From Pseudomonas viridiflava (GTDB lineage: Bacteria; Pseudomonadota; Gammaproteobacteria; Pseudomonadales; Pseudomonadaceae), in assembly GCF_001642795.1 (NCBI RefSeq), contig NZ_LKEH01000047.1, forward strand, positions 287,651 through 333,425: a stretch of DNA of 45,775 nt, given 5' to 3'. Position 1 is the first letter of the stretch, and the number at the start of each line of letters is the position of its first letter. Shown here piece by piece: positions 16,500-23,998 of this stretch. The translations under genes and the position numbers were made by a program. The notes under the pieces were generated by a model that searched no databases, had not been told where the DNA came from, and saw only the letters and a program-made list of their open reading frames with translations.

Positions 16500-17459
16500 A
16501 TGACAAATATTGCCCCTCCAACCCCCGGCGTCCAGCTGGTAGAGGTTGCGCCGGAACTTGCCGGTCAACGCATCGATAATTTTCTGATCACTTATCTCAA
16601 GGGTGTGCCCAAGACCTTGATTTACCGCATTTTGCGCAAAGGCGAAGTGCGTGTGAACAAGGGGCGGATCAAGCCCGAGTACAAGTTGCAGGCAGGAGAT
16701 ATCGTCCGCATTCCCCCCGTGCGCGTGCCTGAGCGCGACGAGCCCGTGCCTGTTGCGCAGGCGTTGTTGCAGCGTCTGGAAGCGGCCATTGTCTACGAAG
16801 ACAAGGCGCTCATCGTGCTCAACAAGCCGGCCGGTATTGCCGTTCATGGCGGCAGTGGTCTGAGCTTCGGCGTCATCGAAGCGTTTCGCCAGTTGCGCCC
16901 GGACGCCAAGGAGCTCGAGCTGGTCCACCGTCTGGATCGTGACACATCCGGTCTGCTGATGATCGCCAAAAAGCGCAGCATGTTGCGTCACCTGCACGAA
17001 GCCTTGCGTGGCGACGGGGTGGACAAGCGCTACATGGCGCTGGTGCGTGGCAACTGGGCAACGTCCATCAAGCAGGTCCGTGCACCGTTGCTCAAGAGCA
17101 ATCTGCGTTCCGGCGAGCGGATGGTCGAGGTCAACGAAGAGGGCAAGGAAGCACTGACGATTTTCAAGGTGCTGCGTCGTTTCGGTGATTTTGCCACGAT
17201 GGTCGAGGCCAAGCCGGTAACCGGTCGAACCCACCAGATTCGTGTTCACACGCTGCATGCCGGGCATGCGATTGCCGGTGATACCAAGTACGGCGACGAG
17301 GATTTCAGTCGTGAAATCCGCGATCTGGGTGGCAAGCGTCTGTTTCTGCACGCTTACATGCTGACCGTGCCGATGCCGGACGGCGATAAGCTTACCTTGC
17401 AGGCACCGGTAGACGAGATGTGGGCCAAGACAGTGGAGCGTTTGAGTGCGCCACTATGA
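16500..17459 (+). CDS. rluC: 23S rRNA pseudouridine synthase RluC
   Basis: A 319-residue RsuA/RluA-family enzyme that makes pseudouridines in 23S rRNA (positions 955, 2504 and 2580 in E. coli). It has an N-terminal S4 RNA-binding domain (about 18-80, with RIDNFLITYLKGVPKTLIYR) and the synthase domain with the catalytic Asp in HRLDRDTSG (Asp146). The divergent rne-rluC pairing is shared with E. coli. I place the start at ATG 16500 (MTNIAPPTPG); an in-frame ATG at 16488 lies within the probable -10 box. Neither has a ribosome-binding site. It overlaps the next gene by 14 bases. Confidence 0.93.
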   Translation: MTNIAPPTPGVQLVEVAPELAGQRIDNFLITYLKGVPKTLIYRILRKGEVRVNKGRIKPEYKLQAGDIVRIPPVRVPERDEPVPVAQALLQRLEAAIVYEDKALIVLNKPAGIAVHGGSGLSFGVIEAFRQLRPDAKELELVHRLDRDTSGLLMIAKKRSMLRHLHEALRGDGVDKRYMALVRGNWATSIKQVRAPLLKSNLRSGERMVEVNEEGKEALTIFKVLRRFGDFATMVEAKPVTGRTHQIRVHTLHAGHAIAGDTKYGDEDFSREIRDLGGKRLFLHAYMLTVPMPDGDKLTLQAPVDEMWAKTVERLSAPL

Positions 17460-18105
17460 TCTGCTGATTTTCGACTGGGATGGCACGCTGGCAGATTCAA
17501 TCGGACGCATTATTGAGTCCATGCGCACTGCCGCGATCGGTGGCGGTATGGAAGGGCGCGATGATGAGTCGATCAAGGGCATCATCGGTCTGGGTTTGCC
17601 CGAGGCAATCCGTACGCTCTATCCGTCGATCACGGCAAACGACCTGATCGACTTCCGCCAACGCTACGCTGACTGTTATATGGCGATGGATAACGTGCCG
17701 TCTCGATTGTTCGAGGGTGTGTCGGAGTCCATTCAGGCGTTTCGCGACGAGGGTTACCGTCTCGCGGTCGCCACGGGCAAGGCGCGTCGCGGGTTGGATC
17801 GCGTATTGAAGGCCAATGCCTGGCTGGATTTTTTCGATATCACCCGGGCTGCCGACGAAACGGCGAGCAAGCCCGATCCGTTGATGCTGCACGAGATCAT
17901 GGCGCATTGTGATGTTTCGCCCGAGCGTTCGCTGATGATTGGGGATTCGTCCTTCGATCTGCAGATGGCGCGTAATGCGGGTATGGATTCGGTGGCCGTG
18001 GGGTATGGCGCGCAATCGCTGGATTCGTTGCGTGCGTATGAGCCTCGTCTGGCCATCGAGCATTTTTCCGAACTGCGCCCCTGGTTGAATCGGCGCAGCG
18101 TTTAA
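17446..18105 (+). CDS. HAD-IA family phosphatase (PA2974-like)
   Basis: A 219-residue cytoplasmic hydrolase of the haloacid dehalogenase superfamily. Motif I is DWDGTLADS (residues about 10-18), motif II VATGKARRGL has the Thr, and motif III/IV is KPDPLML followed by IGDSSFDLQMARNAGM. The alpha-helical cap after motif I places it with phosphoglycolate phosphatase-like enzymes. The true substrate is not evident. It starts at GTG 17446 inside the end of rluC (14-base overlap), the same arrangement as in P. aeruginosa, implying coupled expression. Confidence 0.88.
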   Translation: MRHYDLLIFDWDGTLADSIGRIIESMRTAAIGGGMEGRDDESIKGIIGLGLPEAIRTLYPSITANDLIDFRQRYADCYMAMDNVPSRLFEGVSESIQAFRDEGYRLAVATGKARRGLDRVLKANAWLDFFDITRAADETASKPDPLMLHEIMAHCDVSPERSLMIGDSSFDLQMARNAGMDSVAVGYGAQSLDSLRAYEPRLAIEHFSELRPWLNRRSV

Positions 18106-18129
18106 TCATCGTTCCGGAGCAAGTTGAGC

Positions 18130-19128
18130 ATGTCTGACGAATGGAAAGCGCCTGCCTCCCAGAGGGCGGATGGGCCTGTTGATGACAGGGAAGAGGCGAA
18201 AAGCTGGAAGTTGCTGGAAAAAACCTTGCTGGCCAGTGTTCAGGAGCAGCGGCGTGCGCGTCGCTGGGGGATCTTTTTCAAGCTGCTGACCTTTGTGGTG
18301 CTGTTTACGGTGCTGATCGTTCCGATGCTGGACCTGAGTGGTGGTGCATCACGGCGCGCCAGTCACACGGCTGTGGTCGATGTGCAGGGCATGATCGCCG
18401 ACAAGGAGCCTGCCAGCGCCGACAACATCATTACCGGGTTGCGTGCTGCGTTCGAGGACGCCAAGACCAAGGGCGTCATTCTGAATATCAATAGCCCGGG
18501 CGGCAGTCCGGTGCAGTCCGGTTATGTGTACGACGAGATTCGTCGCCTGCGCGCGCAGAAGCCTGACATCAAGGTCTATGCCGTGATCAGTGATCTGGGT
18601 GCCTCGGGTGCCTATTACATCGCCAGTGCCGCCGACCAGATCTACGCCGACAAGGCCAGTCTGGTGGGCTCTATTGGTGTCACGGCAGCCGGTTTCGGCT
18701 TCGTCGGCGTGATGGAAAAGCTGGGTGTCGATCGTCGGACCTACACGTCCGGCGAGCACAAGGCCTTCCTTGATCCGTTCCAGCCGCAGAAAGCGGACGA
18801 AACGCAGTTCTGGCAGGGTGTGCTGGACACGACGCACCGGCAGTTCATTGCCAGCGTCAAGCAGGGTCGTGGCGAGCGCCTCAAGGACAAGGATCACCCG
18901 GAGTTGTTCTCCGGGCTGGTCTGGACCGGCGAGCAGGCGGTTCCGCTGGGTCTGGTGGACGGTCTGGGCAGCGCGGCTTATGTGGCGCGTGAGGTGATCG
19001 GCGAGAAGGATATGGTCGATTACACCGTTGAAGAGTCGCCTTTTGACCGTTTCTCCAAAAAGCTGGGCACCAGCATTGCCGAGCGGCTTGCGATGCTGGC
19101 GGGGTTCAATGGCCCGACCTTGCGTTGA
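18130..19128 (+). CDS. sppA: SppA-type signal peptide peptidase (S49 family)
   Basis: A 332-residue inner-membrane serine protease with one N-terminal membrane anchor (about residues 42-64, FFKLLTFVVLFTVLIVPML) and a periplasmic S49 domain that degrades cleaved signal peptides. Ser159 in GASGAYYIAS and Lys211 in SGEHKAFLD are the probable Ser/Lys dyad; their spacing of 52 equals that of the B. subtilis enzyme. It is the short, single-domain form, unlike the doubled E. coli SppA. The ATG at 18130 is preferred, with GGAG upstream; the TTG six bases earlier is unlikely. A perfect palindromic terminator follows. Confidence 0.92.
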   Translation: MSDEWKAPASQRADGPVDDREEAKSWKLLEKTLLASVQEQRRARRWGIFFKLLTFVVLFTVLIVPMLDLSGGASRRASHTAVVDVQGMIADKEPASADNIITGLRAAFEDAKTKGVILNINSPGGSPVQSGYVYDEIRRLRAQKPDIKVYAVISDLGASGAYYIASAADQIYADKASLVGSIGVTAAGFGFVGVMEKLGVDRRTYTSGEHKAFLDPFQPQKADETQFWQGVLDTTHRQFIASVKQGRGERLKDKDHPELFSGLVWTGEQAVPLGLVDGLGSAAYVAREVIGEKDMVDYTVEESPFDRFSKKLGTSIAERLAMLAGFNGPTLR

Positions 19129-19153
19129 TCGCATGCCAGGTATGAGCCGGATA

Positions 19154-19185
19154 TGAAAAGACCCGACAGCTGTCGGGTCTTTTCA
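19154..19185. terminator. Perfect 32-base palindromic bidirectional terminator
   Basis: TGAAAAGACCCGACAG and its exact complement meet with no unpaired loop base, ending in TTTT on each strand. It serves the convergent sppA and maf transcripts; maf ends only eight bases away. Confidence 0.9.
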
Positions 19186-19192
19186 TGGTGGG

Positions 19193-19771
19193 TCAGGGGA
19201 TGGAGATCCCTTCCTTTATTAGCATGTCCACCAGGCGGATCAGCGGCAGGCCGATCAGGCTGGTGGCGTCAGTGCCTTCGGTGCTGCGGAACAGGCTCAC
19301 GCCCAGGCCCTCGGCCTTGAAGCTGCCTGCGCAATCGAAAGGCTGCTCTGCGTGCAGGTAGCGCTCGATGCTTGCGGTGTCGAGGTCGCGCATGTGCACG
19401 GTAAAGGGAACGCAGTCCATCTGGCAGACGCCGGTCCGGCTGTTGAGCAGGGCCAGACCGGTCAGGAAGGTCACGCGTTTGCCGCTGGCCGCCGACAGTT
19501 GTTCCAGCGCGCCTTCGAACGTGTGGGGCTTGCCGAGTATCCGGTCGCCGAGCACGGCGACCTGATCCGAACCTATTATCAGATGGTCGCAATGTTCGCT
19601 GGCAAGCGCCTGTGCCTTCTTCTGTGCAAGGCGCAGTACGAGCTCCAGAGCGGGTTCGCCGGGGCGTCTGCTTTCGTCGACATCGGGTGATTTGCAGGTG
19701 AACGGCAGGCGCAGTCGGGCCAGCAGTTCGCGACGGTAGACCGAGCTGGAAGCTAGAAGCAGGGAAGGCAT
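19193..19771 (-). CDS. yceF: Maf-like nucleotide pyrophosphatase (YceF subfamily)
   Basis: A 192-residue cytoplasmic Maf-family house-cleaning enzyme. The N-terminal LASSSVYRRELLARL is the family signature, IIGSDQVAVL contains the catalytic Asp in the SDQ form typical of the YceF (m7GTP pyrophosphatase) subfamily rather than the dTTP/UTP-type DTV form, and CAGSFKAEGLG and GLPLIRLVDML complete the active site. Start at ATG 19771 with AAGGAG upstream; the longer frame to 19846 enters the yceD promoter. It is divergent from yceD, an order kept in E. coli and Pseudomonas. Confidence 0.92.
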   Translation of the reverse strand: MPSLLLASSSVYRRELLARLRLPFTCKSPDVDESRRPGEPALELVLRLAQKKAQALASEHCDHLIIGSDQVAVLGDRILGKPHTFEGALEQLSAASGKRVTFLTGLALLNSRTGVCQMDCVPFTVHMRDLDTASIERYLHAEQPFDCAGSFKAEGLGVSLFRSTEGTDATSLIGLPLIRLVDMLIKEGISIP

Positions 19772-19839
19772 GCGATTCTCCTTGAACTGAGCGCAGATTC
19801 TAATGATCCATAAGAGATGCGAACAGACCTGAATTTCCT

Positions 19840-19868
19840 TTGACATGCCAGGGGGGCATCCCTAGAAT
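19840..19868 (+). promoter_or_regulatory. Consensus sigma-70 promoter of yceD-rpmF-plsX
   Basis: TTGACA at 19840-19845, a 17-base spacer, then TAGAAT at 19863-19868. The spacer contains a dyad ATGCC-agggg-GGCAT (19845-19859), which could be an operator. Transcription should begin at about 19874-19876, only two to four bases before the yceD ATG at 19878. Confidence 0.85.
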
Positions 19869-19877
19869 GCTGCGCCT

Positions 19878-20405
19878 ATGTTGAATGACCCGATTCCACC
19901 TCACGTTGACCCGCGCAAATTGGCTGATCGCGGCACTACCCTTCAGGGTGAAGTGCTGCTGGCCGATTTGGAGAGACTCTGCGACCCGCTTGCCGACAAT
20001 GTCGGTACGGTGCAGGCCAAATTCATTTTCGAGCGTGACGAACGCCGTTCGGTGGTTATCCACAGTGCGATAGACGTCTCGGTCAAGATGGTTTGCCAGC
20101 GTTGTCTTGAGCTGGTCACCCTGCCGATCCACAGCGAGTGCAGTTACGCTGTGGTGAAGGAGGGTGCGAATACCCAGTCGTTACCGAAAGGTTATGACGT
20201 GCTGGAACTGGGCGAAGATCCTTTGGATCTGCTGGCACTGATCGAGGAGGAGCTTTTGCTCGCCTTGCCCATCGTGCCTGCTCATCATCCGGAAGAATGC
20301 CAGCAACCGGCGGGTCTCGATGAGCCCGAACCGAGCGTGGACGAGGTGACACGGTCCAACCCGTTCAGTGTATTGGCGCAGTTAAAGCGTGACCCAAACG
20401 TTTAG
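19878..20405 (+). CDS. yceD: YceD/DUF177, 23S rRNA accumulation protein
   Basis: A 175-residue acidic protein of the DUF177 family; E. coli YceD and plant relatives are needed for normal 23S rRNA levels. A CxxC pair at Cys73/Cys76 (MVCQRCLELV) and the acidic LGEDPLDLLALIEEELLLALP stretch (about 113-133) are typical. There is no ribosome-binding site before ATG 19878, and the consensus promoter puts the RNA start two to four bases upstream, so translation is probably leaderless. It heads the operon with rpmF 13 bases downstream, linking rRNA and ribosomal protein L32. Confidence 0.92.
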   Translation: MLNDPIPPHVDPRKLADRGTTLQGEVLLADLERLCDPLADNVGTVQAKFIFERDERRSVVIHSAIDVSVKMVCQRCLELVTLPIHSECSYAVVKEGANTQSLPKGYDVLELGEDPLDLLALIEEELLLALPIVPAHHPEECQQPAGLDEPEPSVDEVTRSNPFSVLAQLKRDPNV

Positions 20406-20418
20406 GAGTTAATCAATT

Positions 20419-20601
20419 ATGGCTGTTCAGCAGAACAAAAAATCCCGCTCTGCCCGTGACATGCGTCGTTCGCACGACGCTCTTGAGGCAAGCACTTTGT
20501 CGGTAGAAAAGACCACTGGTGAAATTCACCTGCGTCACCACGTATCGCCAGAAGGCGTATACCGTGGTCGTAAAGTGATCGACAAGGGCGCTGACGAGTA
20601 A
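20419..20601 (+). CDS. rpmF: 50S ribosomal protein L32
   Basis: A 60-residue basic ribosomal protein starting MAVQQNKKSRSARDMRRSH, a direct match to the L32 N-terminus, with LRHHVSPEGVYRGRKVI at the end. It is the cysteine-free form, so it does not bind zinc. It has a strong TAGGAG upstream. It lies between yceD and plsX as in E. coli, tying ribosome synthesis to phospholipid synthesis. Confidence 0.97.
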   Translation: MAVQQNKKSRSARDMRRSHDALEASTLSVEKTTGEIHLRHHVSPEGVYRGRKVIDKGADE

Positions 20602-20605
20602 TTTC

Positions 20606-21628
20606 TTGTCCGCTCCGATCATTGCGATCGACGCAATGGGCGGGGACTTCGGTCCCCGCAACATTGTTCAGGCAAGCCTCGCGTGCCTGACTGCTACGCC
20701 CTCGCTTCATCTGGCCCTTGTCGGCCAAACACCCCTTATTGAAGAACTGATTGCCCGCCATTCCGGTGTGGATCGCTCGCGCCTGCAAATCGTCAATGCC
20801 AGCGAAGTCGTTACGATGGACGAGCGTCCGTCACAGGCACTGCGTGGCAAACCTGACTCGTCGATGCGTGTTGCGCTTGAGCTGGTCGCCAGTGGCAAGG
20901 CCCAGGCCTGCGTCAGTGCAGGCAATACAGGAGCCCTGATGGCGCTGTCACGTTTCGTGCTCAAGACGTTGCCGGGTATTGACCGCCCGGCGATGATTGC
21001 CGCCATCCCGACACGCACAGGCTATTGTCAGTTGCTGGATCTGGGCGCCAACGTCGATTGCAGTGCCGAGGCGCTGTATCAGTTCGCGGTCATGGGTTCC
21101 GTGATGGCCGAGACGCTGGGGGTCGCAAGACCGAAAGTGGCGTTGCTGAATGTCGGCACCGAAGATATCAAGGGCAATCAGCAGGTCAAGCAGGCGGCCG
21201 CTCTGCTGCAGGCGGCGCCGGGTCTCAATTACATCGGCTACGTGGAAGGTGACGGCTTGTACCGGGGCGAGGCTGATGTGGTGGTGTGCGACGGTTTTGT
21301 CGGCAATGTCCTGCTCAAGTCCAGCGAAGGCCTGGCGGCAATGATCGCCGCCCGGATCGAGATGCTGTTCAAGCGCAATCTGTTGACCCGCGCGGTAGGT
21401 GGTCTGGCATTGCCGATGTTGAAGCGTCTGCAGGCTGATCTGGCACCGGCCCGCCATAATGGCGCCAGTCTGCTGGGTCTTCAGGGTATCGTTGTGAAAA
21501 GTCACGGTTCGGCAAGCGTTCAAGGCTTCCAGAGTGCGATTCAGCGCGCGTTGATCGAGACTCGGGAGAATCAGCCGGAACGCCTTCGTGGGCGGCTCGA
21601 AGCGATGCTGCAGAACGGCCAGTCGTGA
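20606..21628 (+). CDS. plsX: Phosphate acyltransferase PlsX
   Basis: A 340-residue peripheral membrane enzyme that turns acyl-ACP and phosphate into acyl-phosphate, the donor used by PlsY in phospholipid synthesis. AIDAMGGDFGPRN at the N-terminus, SAGNTGALMA and GFVGNVLLKSSEG are family motifs. The only start compatible with the conserved N-terminus is TTG at 20606, four bases after the rpmF stop, with only a weak GAG upstream; translation probably relies on coupling to rpmF. Unlike E. coli, no fabH follows; the next gene is fabD. Confidence 0.95.
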   Translation: MSAPIIAIDAMGGDFGPRNIVQASLACLTATPSLHLALVGQTPLIEELIARHSGVDRSRLQIVNASEVVTMDERPSQALRGKPDSSMRVALELVASGKAQACVSAGNTGALMALSRFVLKTLPGIDRPAMIAAIPTRTGYCQLLDLGANVDCSAEALYQFAVMGSVMAETLGVARPKVALLNVGTEDIKGNQQVKQAAALLQAAPGLNYIGYVEGDGLYRGEADVVVCDGFVGNVLLKSSEGLAAMIAARIEMLFKRNLLTRAVGGLALPMLKRLQADLAPARHNGASLLGLQGIVVKSHGSASVQGFQSAIQRALIETRENQPERLRGRLEAMLQNGQS

Positions 21629-21641
21629 AAATGTGACGCAT

Positions 21642-21673
21642 CCGACTGCTCGGTCATCCAAACCGGCAGTCGG
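21642..21673 (+). terminator. Stem-loop after plsX
   Basis: CCGACTG pairs with CAGTCGG, and inside it CGGT pairs with ACCG, giving an extended two-part stem followed by TAAATTT. It could end or attenuate the yceD-rpmF-plsX message before fabD. The T-run is poor. Further on, GAACAC (21682-21687) and GTGTTC (21704-21709) form a dyad that could be a regulator site. Confidence 0.45.
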
Positions 21674-21758
21674 GTAAATTTGAACACCCATGTTTGAATA
21701 CACGTGTTCGGTTCGTCCGAATGCCTATTTCAGCTACAACACTTCAGAGGCTTGTTAA

Positions 21759-22697
21759 ATGTCTGCATCCCTCGCATTCGTATTTCCGGGTCAAGGATCG
21801 CAATCGCTGGGCATGCTTGCCGAGCAGGCTGCTGAGCATCCGTTGATCCTCGATACTTTTGAACAGGCGTCCGAAGCGCTGGGCTATGACCTGTGGGCGC
21901 TGACCCAGAGCGGTCCTGCCGAATTGCTCAATCAGACTGACAAGACCCAGCCTGCCATCCTGACCGCCTCGGTTGCGCTGTGGCATGTCTGGCTGGCTGA
22001 AGGCGGCGCTGTTCCTGCATTTGTTGCAGGTCACAGTCTGGGTGAATACAGCGCTCTGGTCGCTGCGCAGAGCCTGAGCCTGGAAGACGCGGTCAGACTC
22101 GTCGAGCGCCGTGGTCAGTTGATGCAGGAAGCCGTTCCGGCCGGTCAAGGTGGCATGGCCGCAATTCTGGGTCTGGACGACGCCGATGTCATCGCTGCCT
22201 GTGCCGAAGCGGCTCAGGGCGAAGTGGTCAGCGCAGTGAACTTCAACTCGCCGGGTCAGGTGGTCATCGCCGGTTCTGCCGAGGCCGTCAAGCGTGCGAT
22301 GGAGCTGTGCAAGGCGCGGGGTGCCAAGCGCGCTCTGCCATTGCCGGTCAGCGTTCCTTCGCACTGCGAGCTGATGCGCCCGGCTGCCGAGCGTTTCGCC
22401 GAATCCGTTGAAGCCATCGAGTGGCAGGCGCCGGAAATCGCTCTGGTGCAGAATGTCAGCGCCAGTGCAGTCAGTGATCTGGCGACGCTCAAGCGCGACC
22501 TGCTCGAACAGTTGTACAAGCCTGTGCGCTGGGTGGAATCCATCCAGTGTCTGGCAAGCCGTGGGGCTACCCAGCTGGTGGAATGTGGGCCGGGCAAGGT
22601 GCTTGCCGGTCTGAACAAGCGTTGCGCCGAGGGCGTGATTACTTACAACCTGGATACCCCAGACGCCTTTGCCGCTGCGCGTGCGGCACTGGTCTGA
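21759..22697 (+). CDS. fabD: Malonyl-CoA:ACP transacylase
   Basis: A 312-residue enzyme that loads malonate from CoA onto acyl carrier protein for fatty-acid elongation. The nucleophile Ser93 lies in GHSLGEYSAL and the catalytic His202 in PSHCELM; the oxyanion motif FPGQGSQ is at the N-terminus. Length is standard. It precedes fabG by 15 bases and forms the start of the fabD-fabG unit, feeding AcpP, which is encoded further down. Confidence 0.96.
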   Translation: MSASLAFVFPGQGSQSLGMLAEQAAEHPLILDTFEQASEALGYDLWALTQSGPAELLNQTDKTQPAILTASVALWHVWLAEGGAVPAFVAGHSLGEYSALVAAQSLSLEDAVRLVERRGQLMQEAVPAGQGGMAAILGLDDADVIAACAEAAQGEVVSAVNFNSPGQVVIAGSAEAVKRAMELCKARGAKRALPLPVSVPSHCELMRPAAERFAESVEAIEWQAPEIALVQNVSASAVSDLATLKRDLLEQLYKPVRWVESIQCLASRGATQLVECGPGKVLAGLNKRCAEGVITYNLDTPDAFAAARAALV

Positions 22698-22712
22698 TTA
22701 GGAGAAGCCTGC

Positions 22713-23456
22713 ATGAGCCTGCAAGGTAAAGTTGCACTGGTGACCGGTGCCAGTCGTGGTATTGGTCAAGCCATCGCCCTGGAATTGGGCCGCAATGGTG
22801 CTGTGGTCGTGGGCACCGCGACGTCCGAGTCCGGTGCCGAGCGTATCAGCGCGGCATTCAAGGAAGCCGGCATCGAAGGTTTCGGCCTGATGCTGGACGT
22901 ATGCAGCGCCGAATCCGTCGATTCCGTGCTGTCGACCATTCAGGCGCGCGTTGGCGCACCGTTGATCCTCGTCAATAACGCTGGCATCACACGTGACAAT
23001 CTAATGATGCGCATGAAAGATGACGAATGGTACGACGTGGTCAATACCAACCTGAACAGCCTGTTCCGGCTTTCCAAGGGTGTTTTGCGCGGCATGACCA
23101 AGGCTCGCTGGGGCCGTATCATCAGCATCGGCTCCGTAGTGGGTGCCATGGGCAACGCCGGTCAAGTAAACTATGCTTCCGCGAAGGCAGGGCTGGAAGG
23201 TTTCAGCCGTGCTCTTGCCCGTGAAGTGGGTTCGCGTGCAGTGACCGTGAACTCGGTGGCGCCAGGTTTCATTGATACCGACATGACGCGTGAATTGCCT
23301 GAAGCACAGCGTGAAGCGTTGCTGACCCAGATTCCTCTGGGCCGTCTGGGACAGGCGCAGGAAATCGCCAATGTGGTGTCTTTCCTCGCTTCCGAGGGCG
23401 CAGGCTACGTGACCGGGGCGACAATCCCGGTCAACGGCGGCATGTACATGAGCTGA
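22713..23456 (+). CDS. fabG: 3-oxoacyl-ACP reductase FabG
   Basis: A 247-residue short-chain dehydrogenase performing the NADPH-dependent first reduction of each fatty-acid elongation cycle. TGASRGIGQAIA binds the cofactor, NNAGITRDNLMMRMK is the FabG-specific stretch, and the Ser-Tyr-Lys triad includes Tyr154 and Lys158 in NYASAKAG. GGAG upstream of ATG gives a good start. It acts with fabD, acpP and fabF in the same cluster. Confidence 0.97.
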   Translation: MSLQGKVALVTGASRGIGQAIALELGRNGAVVVGTATSESGAERISAAFKEAGIEGFGLMLDVCSAESVDSVLSTIQARVGAPLILVNNAGITRDNLMMRMKDDEWYDVVNTNLNSLFRLSKGVLRGMTKARWGRIISIGSVVGAMGNAGQVNYASAKAGLEGFSRALAREVGSRAVTVNSVAPGFIDTDMTRELPEAQREALLTQIPLGRLGQAQEIANVVSFLASEGAGYVTGATIPVNGGMYMS

Positions 23457-23568
23457 ATGTGACGATCTGTTTCAAAAAAATGTCATAAGATCTGTCTAAA
23501 ATCCGTTATAAAGCTGCAATCTATAAATGGGCAGAAGGGCGATGGGGCAAAGGCGGAGAGCGTTACGC

Positions 23569-23596
23569 TTGAAAAACGTAAAACCTCTTCTATACA
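23569..23596 (+). promoter_or_regulatory. Sigma-70 promoter of acpP
   Basis: TTGAAA at 23569-23574, a 16-base spacer and TATACA at 23591-23596 lie in the 192-base gap before acpP. Transcription would start near 23603, leaving a leader of about 45 nt with TAGGAG before the start codon. With the terminator at 23915 this gives a short acpP-only message, as expected for a very abundant protein. Confidence 0.7.
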
Positions 23597-23648
23597 CTTA
23601 CCCTCTGGCCAGATGCCTGAATATTTCCACTAGGAGTTAAAACTAGGT

Positions 23649-23885
23649 ATGAGCACCATCGAAGAGCGCGTCAAGAAAATCGTTGCCGAGCAACTTGGCG
23701 TCAAGGAAGAAGAGGTTGTCAACACTGCTTCTTTCGTTGAAGACCTGGGCGCTGACTCCCTGGACACCGTTGAGCTGGTAATGGCTCTGGAAGAGGAATT
23801 CGAGACCGAAATCCCTGACGAAGAAGCGGAAAAGATCACTACCGTTCAAGCTGCTATCGATTACGTCAACAGCCACCAGGCTTAA
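23649..23885 (+). CDS. acpP: Acyl carrier protein
   Basis: A 78-residue very acidic protein that carries the growing acyl chain on a 4'-phosphopantetheine arm. The arm is attached at the Ser of DLGADSLDTVEL (Ser37 counting Met). It supplies substrates for FabF/FabG here, for PlsX upstream and for lipid A enzymes. The sequence is the classic gammaproteobacterial AcpP. It has its own promoter and is followed by a terminator. Confidence 0.98.
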   Translation: MSTIEERVKKIVAEQLGVKEEEVVNTASFVEDLGADSLDTVELVMALEEEFETEIPDEEAEKITTVQAAIDYVNSHQA

Positions 23886-23914
23886 GATTCGGAATCGCTG
23901 CTTGCTGCACGGGG

Positions 23915-23949
23915 AAAACCGCACTGCTTTAAACGGCGTGCGGTTTTTT
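23915..23949 (+). terminator. Rho-independent terminator after acpP
   Basis: AAAACCGCAC and GTGCGGTTTT form a stem around a 14-base loop, followed by TTTTTTC. It would separate most acpP transcripts from fabF. Confidence 0.85.
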
Positions 23950-23998
23950 CTTTAAAAAACGTTGTGATGTTCCGTTAACAAGAGAGAAGGAGAGTCCT

